DNA of 64,000 bases from Acanthochlamys bracteata (lineage: Eukaryota; Streptophyta; Magnoliopsida; Pandanales; Velloziaceae). The notes beneath the pieces are model-generated. The model saw only the letters and a list, made by a program, of their open reading frames with translations, searched no databases and was not told where the DNA came from. Position 1 is the stretch's first letter; each line of letters begins with the position of its first letter. Made by a program: the position numbers and the translations under genes. The stretch is taken from assembly GCA_019914995.1 (NCBI GenBank), contig CM034134.1, forward strand, positions 6,642,463 through 6,706,462, given 5' to 3'. This document shows, piece after piece, positions 58,560-64,000 of this stretch.

Positions 58560-60081
58560 GAACATCTTCATTAGAAATGATACTTTTTCTTCATTTTAAC
58601 GGAGGCGTTGTCTAGTCTCAAGCAATTCATTTTGTTTCTTCTCAAGCTCAGAATGTTGTTTCTCAAGTTCAACCTGTTGTTTTTCGTTTTTTTCCTCTAG
58701 GGTTACAATCTGATATTTCAAAATTGAATTCTTGTATGCTTGGGATGATGAACCAGCAAAACGGGTGCTAGATGACTTAGGTCCATTTCCACGTCCACGT
58801 CCACGAATATATCCATGTGCTTTCCTAAGCACTGATAGGCGTATTTCTTCATCATTGACGGCGTTCCCATCCTCTTGGGACTTAATCTGTATTTCTACCA
58901 TTTGATTTTGTATTTCATTTAAAACAAAATATCTTAACAAATTATAACCTCAACTCTTATGGTTAATAGCTTAAAATTTGAATAGAAAGGATATAAGTTA
59001 CATAATTTGATTGCGACTCCTCCGACACCTAGCTACCCTTCTTTTGTGTTGTATTTGAAATATGTGTCTCCTTATACAAATCAATATAGTTGGCATTCTG
59101 CAAATTTGATAAGAGAATCAATTTGCTATTAATTAGAATCCTATCATCTTTGTTATATTAAAAGCAGAACTATAAAAAAATACCTTCTTTTGTTGTATAG
59201 ATACGGAAGTGCGTGAGCCTGTTGTATGCTTACTATTATTTTTTGCACGATCATCTTTTGCTTTTTTCCAATTTGTTCTACATATAACCAATGATAAGGA
59301 TATTTTCTAATAATGAGATAAAAAAATTCAAGAAAAAATTGAATAAAGAAATCTTACGATCCATTCTGGCGAAATAAAATATGTCCCATAGCCGGATCCA
59401 TTCTTCATACCTAGCTGCTGTAGCAGTGAAGTATTTATAAGGGTTTGCTTGAGCTCTGTGTCCACTACTGACACTCTTATAGTAGTTATGGCACTCATAA
59501 TGCCAATCTTTATATCTCTCGGATTCGGTATTATGTAAACATGCGAAGGTTTCAAGATCGGACAAATCTAGCTCAAACTTATGCTGTGATAATAATAAAA
59601 ACTTGTTAAAAATTTCTAACCTTTAATGATGTATATTAAGCCAACATTAAGATACTTACGGCCATTATGGAATAAATCTCGTTCTTAATAGATTTGTCAA
59701 TCTTACTCCAATCTTTAATATTTTTTTTACGGGAGCATTAGTACGAATCAAACATGCCATCTCTCTTGTGAACTAGACGGCGTGTTCATTGACTCGTCTG
59801 CATATGCCATCGAAAATTTTGACTTTGACTTTTTTAATTTCTCAATATATACATTTCTAAATCACTACATCTGTTGCACGCACGCGGACGTTTGCGTTTA
59901 TGTGTGAACAGACCCTACTTAGAGGATGACTGTTAGGTTCACTAACTAGTATATAATAAGTTAATTAAAGAAAAACATACTTACCAGTGCTAGAGCCATT
60001 AGGATCTTGAGTCTCCAAATTAGCGATATTCTGGCTTGCTTGTAGCGATAGTAGTCTTCTACTAGAGATTGCCAGCGCCAT
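58560..60081 (-). pseudogene. Transposase_24-like (Ptta/En/Spm) gene of the CACTA element
   Basis: The first exon, 60081 down to 59985, starts MALAISSRRLLSLQASQ and ends at a GTAAGT donor. The next exon follows a CAG acceptor near 59932 and contains, after stops and shifts, DWSKIDKSIKNEIYSIMA ending near 59661 at another GTAAGT. The exon 59565-59350 reads HNTESERYKDWHYECHNYYK, then QANPYKYF and RYEEWIRLWDIF, the core of this domain. The last exon, 58940-58596, reads a LRKAHGYIRGRGRGNGPKSS patch and a coiled coil rich in Glu/Gln/Lys (EKQQVELEKQHSELEKKQNE). This family accompanies the catalytic TNP2-type protein and probably binds subterminal motifs. Frameshifts in the second exon make it non-functional. 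Confidence 0.75.
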
Positions 60082-60109
60082 AAAGATAAATTAATAAGAA
60101 ACACCTATA

Positions 60110-61154
60110 TAGGGGTGGCAACTTAGATTGTTGGGTCAGTTTTGGGTCGACCTATTTAATAATCGGATCAAATTCGTTCAACCTTAATCCAACCCACGAA
60201 TTTATACCTGTCAAAATTGTCAACTCTAATCGAACTTATTAATAACCGGATGAAATTCGGGTCGACCCATTTAATAATTAAACTTATTAATTTTTTACTT
60301 CTATATTTTTAAACTTCAGTGAATTTATAATATCAGTTATAATAAAGATACACGATGTTCTTAGTGACGAGATATAGTGAATACCCGTCAAAATGTGCTT
60401 TCTTTATTATCTTCATCGGTCCTTAAATATTTAGAAAAAAATTATTTTTATTTTTCAAAAATATGTGGTGATAGCTGAAATTTTATTATTAGAAATACAT
60501 ACTAATAATCTAGATAAAAATTTTGTTAAACATAGCTATCTAACAAAATTTTAATAAATATTTTTATACAAAATTCAAATTCGTCATTATAGAAACACAT
60601 ACATAATAATACTTTCGATAATATTATAATTTTTATTTTTCAAAATATGTGGTGATAGCTCCAATTTTATGATTATAAATACATACTAATAATCTAGATA
60701 AAAATTTTGTTAAACATAGCTATCTAACAAAATTTTAATAAAAATTTTTATACAAAATTTAAATTCGTCATTATAGAAACACCTATATAATAATACTTTC
60801 GATAATATTATAATTCTCATCTTACACTATTTTACTAAGATATGAAAATAACGATTAACTATAAATATCATATAATTTAATAATTTATAAATTACTATTA
60901 TCGATTATTTTTATTGCTAATATTTTAGTAAACGGAAAGGAAAAATCAAATGTTATTTTTTCAAAAGATGGCAATTCGGATTAGTGGGTCAATTTCGGTT
61001 AATCCGGATGGATCCCTTTAATAATCTGATCAAATTCTTTCAACCCTAACCCAACCCATATATTTATATGAATCAAAATTTCTAACCCTAACCCTAATTA
61101 AATGGGTCGATTTCAATTTGCATTGTCGGGTCAGGTCATATATTACCACTCCTA
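60110..61154. mobile_element. hAT-like element inserted into the CACTA transposon, 1045 bp
   Basis: Ends TAGGGGTGGCAACTTAG and ATATTACCACTCCTA. Flanks CACCTATA and CCCTATAT share CCTATA after a one-base slip, a worn 8-bp duplication. The interior matches the 39146 and 45858 copies but is longer because a block of about 185 bp (from ATATGTGGTGATAGCT) is repeated in tandem (about 60455-60640 and 60640-60825). Confidence 0.8.
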
Positions 61155-61252
61155 CCCTATATACAAAGTTTAAAAATGAATTTTAAAATTAAAAGTTAAA
61201 TAGATGAAAAAAATTATACAAGGTTAAGTTAAAACTCACATTAGACTATAAT

Positions 61253-64000
61253 TCAATTGCAATCATCACTATGGCTACACTCATCCGAGCTTTCGTCTTC
61301 ATTTTGACAATCACTAGTATAAATGCCTTGTTGTTCGTCTCAATCACTTTATGATCAAATTCAATTATCTTAGTTAGATGATCTATTTTCATATTATTAT
61401 CTCTATTTCTTATGTCGAACTTTCCACTTCTTGATAAGCATCATTCTCTGCGATTATCACATCATCACCAACATTTGTGTCTTTGTTATCTCCGCCCTCT
61501 CCAAACAATAAGGGATGAAATAAATATCAATGTTGTGATTGTTGTATAACAACCCTATCATTACCTTGCTTCGTATCCGGAACATAAAACACTTGAGTGA
61601 CATTCATAAGAAAAACGAATGGATCATTTTGGTACCATTTTTTTGTAATGTTGATGCTAGTAAAATCATCATAAATCCTGATACATTTTATGTGATCTAA
61701 ATCAAATCATTGGCATTTGAATAAAAAGATTTGACGGCCCCTACGATATGTCAAACTCAAGACTTCATTTAGAACACCATAGAAATTTAAAACTTGATCT
61801 TATGATCCACTTGCATACAAACTTTACTATTTTGAGTCAACAAATGACACTCGTGTTTGTTTGTGGGAAATTCTACCCCATTGATAATGCATCTAGAATA
61901 CCTAATGCACATTTATTTAGACCAAGGGCTAGTGAATATAGATCATCTTCGTTCTTTTGTGTACTGATATGAATATATTTCATATGTAATAAAAATATAT
62001 AAGAAATAAATATTCATTCAATAGTATTGGCCATAATTAAAATCTCATATTCAGTATATATATATATCTATATATATATATATATAGATATATATAGCAT
62101 TTCATACTCGACTTTTAAACCACACAGGAAACCCATCTCTTTACCTTGTTTCCACATTAAGTGAACTCTCCACTTTGAGAAGCTCCTCATGATCACTGTA
62201 AATACTTTTGGTAAGTCACTAGCAATCTTATAAGGTATTCATGATAAACGCCAAAAATTGGAGAAAAATTTTAAATTATAAACACTTACCTGATATATGG
62301 AATGACTTCATCACAGTTATTTAAGACAAACCAATTTACTAAATTGTATTCCTCTTCTATGAGGAGAATTTGGTTTGCCCTGCGTAAGGGTTGGACTTTC
62401 TGAGAAAATACAGATAATGTTGTCTCGACCTGTTTCTTTCCATGTTTATGTCATTCTTGTCGATTGCATCTAGTCTCCAACCCTCGCAAGTATTTAGAGC
62501 AAAAAATTAGACTCATTTACTGTATGCTATAGAGCCTTTTGAACGTACTCTATTACGAACAAACGCCGGAAGCGTAACAGGAGCCCTACAAATATAGATG
62601 AAATAATAAAATTTTATAAGATTTCAATAAGAAAATTAAACGAGAAATTTTGAGATTTTCTTAAAAAATTTCACCTTTCTATAGAATACATTAATCTATA
62701 ATGAACAGTAGCTCCCTTGATAGCTTCATCCTGTAAGTGTACAACTAAATGTATCATGATATCAAAAAATACCGGAGAAAATATCATCTCAAACTTGCAA
62801 AAAATAACCACAATATTATGCTGTAACTCTTTCAATCCATCCATATTAAAGTCTTTGCACATAATTCTCTGAAAAATCATCCAAGTTCACTTATTACTTC
62901 TAGCACTTTTTTTTTGAGATACCCATAAAAACTAATAGGTAGTAAGCGCTGCAACATCACATGATTATCAGACTCTTCAACCCCGAGATTTTACCATCCA
63001 CTATATTTACACATCTCGAAATATTTGCAGCATATATATCAGGAAATCTTACAGACTTAAAAAATTTACAAAATTTGTTTCTTTCCTGAGGTGATAATTT
63101 GTACGTCGCAATTGGTTTCTCCCACTTATTGATATACAATTTCTTTGTATACAGCTCACGTAGTATACTCTGATCTTCTAAGTCCCAACGAGCTTTTTGG
63201 ATATCCTTCGTCTTTTTATCTATATTCATCAAAGCTCTCAAAATGTTATCACAAATATTTTTCTCGATATCAATGAAATTAAGATTGTGACAAATTGTGA
63301 GATACTTCCAATATGGTAGTTCAAATAAAAAACTTTTTTCAGTCCAATTAAGCTCCTCGGAGGTGCACTTTCTCTTCTTACTACATGTAGGCTTTGCAAA
63401 CTTTATGTCTTTAACAATATCCGTTTGTTCTAACAATTCAACAATGGACAATGAAAGAGGTGTTGATGCTGGTTCTTGCTTTCTATTGAATTTCTTACTC
63501 CTTTTATATGGATGGTTGCTCAGCAAATAGCGGCGGTGGCCGATATAACCAATTTTGTCTCTAAGTTTGACAGAATAAATATATTTGTTGCATATGGGGC
63601 ATGCCAAGTAGCCTTTTGTACTCCATCCGGATAAAACTCCATATTTAGAAAAATCATTTACGGTCCATAGAATAGCTGCATGCAATTGGAATATAGTATT
63701 AGAGACGGTGTCATATATTGGAACTTCATTCTCCCATAAGTCGTACAACTCTTCGATTAGTGGCTGAAGATATACATCAATGTCTGTACCCGATCCTTTC
63801 TTTCCTGAAACTAAATGTGTCATAATAAAATATGGCTTTTTCATACACATCCATTAAGGTAAGTTGTACGGCATTAAAATAACATGCCAGCAGCTATATG
63901 CATTACTCATATCTTCAAAAGGATTGAATGTATCAGTCGTCAAACTGAGACGTAAATTTTGAGCATCACTAGCAAACCATGGATACTTCACATCAAAATC
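61253..64000 (-). pseudogene. CACTA transposase (TNP2 type), broken, 5' end beyond the window
   Basis: Reading leftwards: 64000-63857 gives FDVKYPWFASDAQNLRLSLT and NPFEDMSNAY, then a stop at 63854-63856 where the family has a Pro. The large open part 63850-62957 (about 297 codons) is the Transposase_21 core, with LHAAILWTVNDFSKYGVLSG and a WSTKGYLACPICN zinc-like patch. A frameshift near 62965 leads to MLQRLLPISFYGYLKKKVLE and the DUF4218 part (62880-62671, MDGLKELQHNIVVIFCKFEM). A worn linker runs to about 62140. DUF4216 follows at about 61990-61560, with KWYQNDPFVFLMNVTQVFY near its end. The tail is acidic (NEDESSDECSHSDDCN) with a stop at 61253. The protein would cut and join element ends in the nucleus; stops and shifts prevent that. 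Confidence 0.88.
62057..62098. repeat. AT dinucleotide tract with near-palindromic layout
   Basis: (TA)n interrupted by TATCTATAT and TATAGATAT, lying between the DUF4218 linker and DUF4216 parts. Probably an expanded microsatellite in an intron. Confidence 0.7.

Larger units (their letters stand above)
57291..64000 (-). mobile_element. CACTA (En/Spm) transposon, 3' part, runs off the right edge
   Basis: The left terminus is CACTAATAGAAAAAATGG at 57291. Subterminal repeats follow at 57310-57690: about eight variants of GTCGGTATTT in both orientations. Two minus-strand genes lie inside: a TNP2-type transposase (right) and a Transposase_24-like gene (left). The 5' terminus lies beyond the window. 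Both genes are broken, so this copy is inactive by itself. A hAT-like element has inserted between them. Confidence 0.85.

Noticed and set aside
1..64000. CRISPR arrays, bacterial operons, tRNA or rRNA genes
   Set aside because: No regularly spaced short repeats and no tRNA cloverleaf or rRNA core was noticed by eye. The tandem arrays found have long diverged units typical of plant repeats.

Overview
The window looks like nuclear DNA of a flowering plant, most likely a eudicot. It is AT-rich, packed with nested and decayed transposable elements, and holds one intact host gene. The plant assignment rests on several things read directly: Athila-type Ty3/gypsy and TNT1/Tork-type Ty1/copia retrotransposons with their usual primer or PPT signals, a CACTA (En/Spm) transposon with TNP2 and Transposase_24-like ORFs, TTA-flanked Tourist-like MITEs, an intronless ATL-type RING-H2 gene, and broken copies of plant SKP1, cytosolic GAPDH and PP2A B' genes. 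No species can be named from the sequence.

Layout. 1-2253: the 3' end of an Athila-like element with PPT and complete 3' LTR. 3335-3700: a PP2A B' pseudogene fragment. 4018-10195: a second, heavily mutated Athila-like element (gag, protease, RT, RNase H, integrase) whose pol end is fused by deletion to a 5'-truncated LTR. 10196-26400: about 16 kb made largely of diverged copies of one long unclassified repeat family, in direct and inverted orientation with a spacing of roughly 3.1-3.5 kb; it also holds a hAT-like element with a perfect 8-bp target duplication and two hairpin-forming inverted repeats. 26958-33317: a minus-strand Ty3/gypsy gag-only element split by a nearly complete copia element (27797-32465) flanked by the perfect 5-bp duplication CTCTT. 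34316-37128: an SKP1-like pseudogene split by a 2.5-kb non-autonomous LTR retrotransposon (TSD GAAGC). 37722-39112: an intron-retaining cytosolic GAPDH pseudogene. 39113-48750: AT-rich intergenic DNA with hAT-like elements and MITEs.

48956-50170 is the only convincing functional gene: an ATL6/ATL31-type membrane RING-H2 E3 ubiquitin ligase with signal peptide, one membrane span, GLD motif and canonical C3H2C3 RING. MITEs lie on both sides of it. 53230-55882 is a non-autonomous CACTA-like or foldback element with dense TAGCGACC-type motifs, a four-unit ~175-bp tandem array and a long inverted repeat. 57291 to the right edge is the 3' part of a large CACTA transposon transcribed leftwards, with a decayed transposase (Transposase_21, DUF4218, DUF4216) followed by a Transposase_24-like gene, and a hAT-like element inserted between them.

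No cooperating gene cluster or new enzymatic system was found. The points worth a second look are the tandem pair of gene fragments at 34.3-39.1 kb with the non-autonomous retroelement inside it, the unclassified 16-kb repeat region, and the hairpins.
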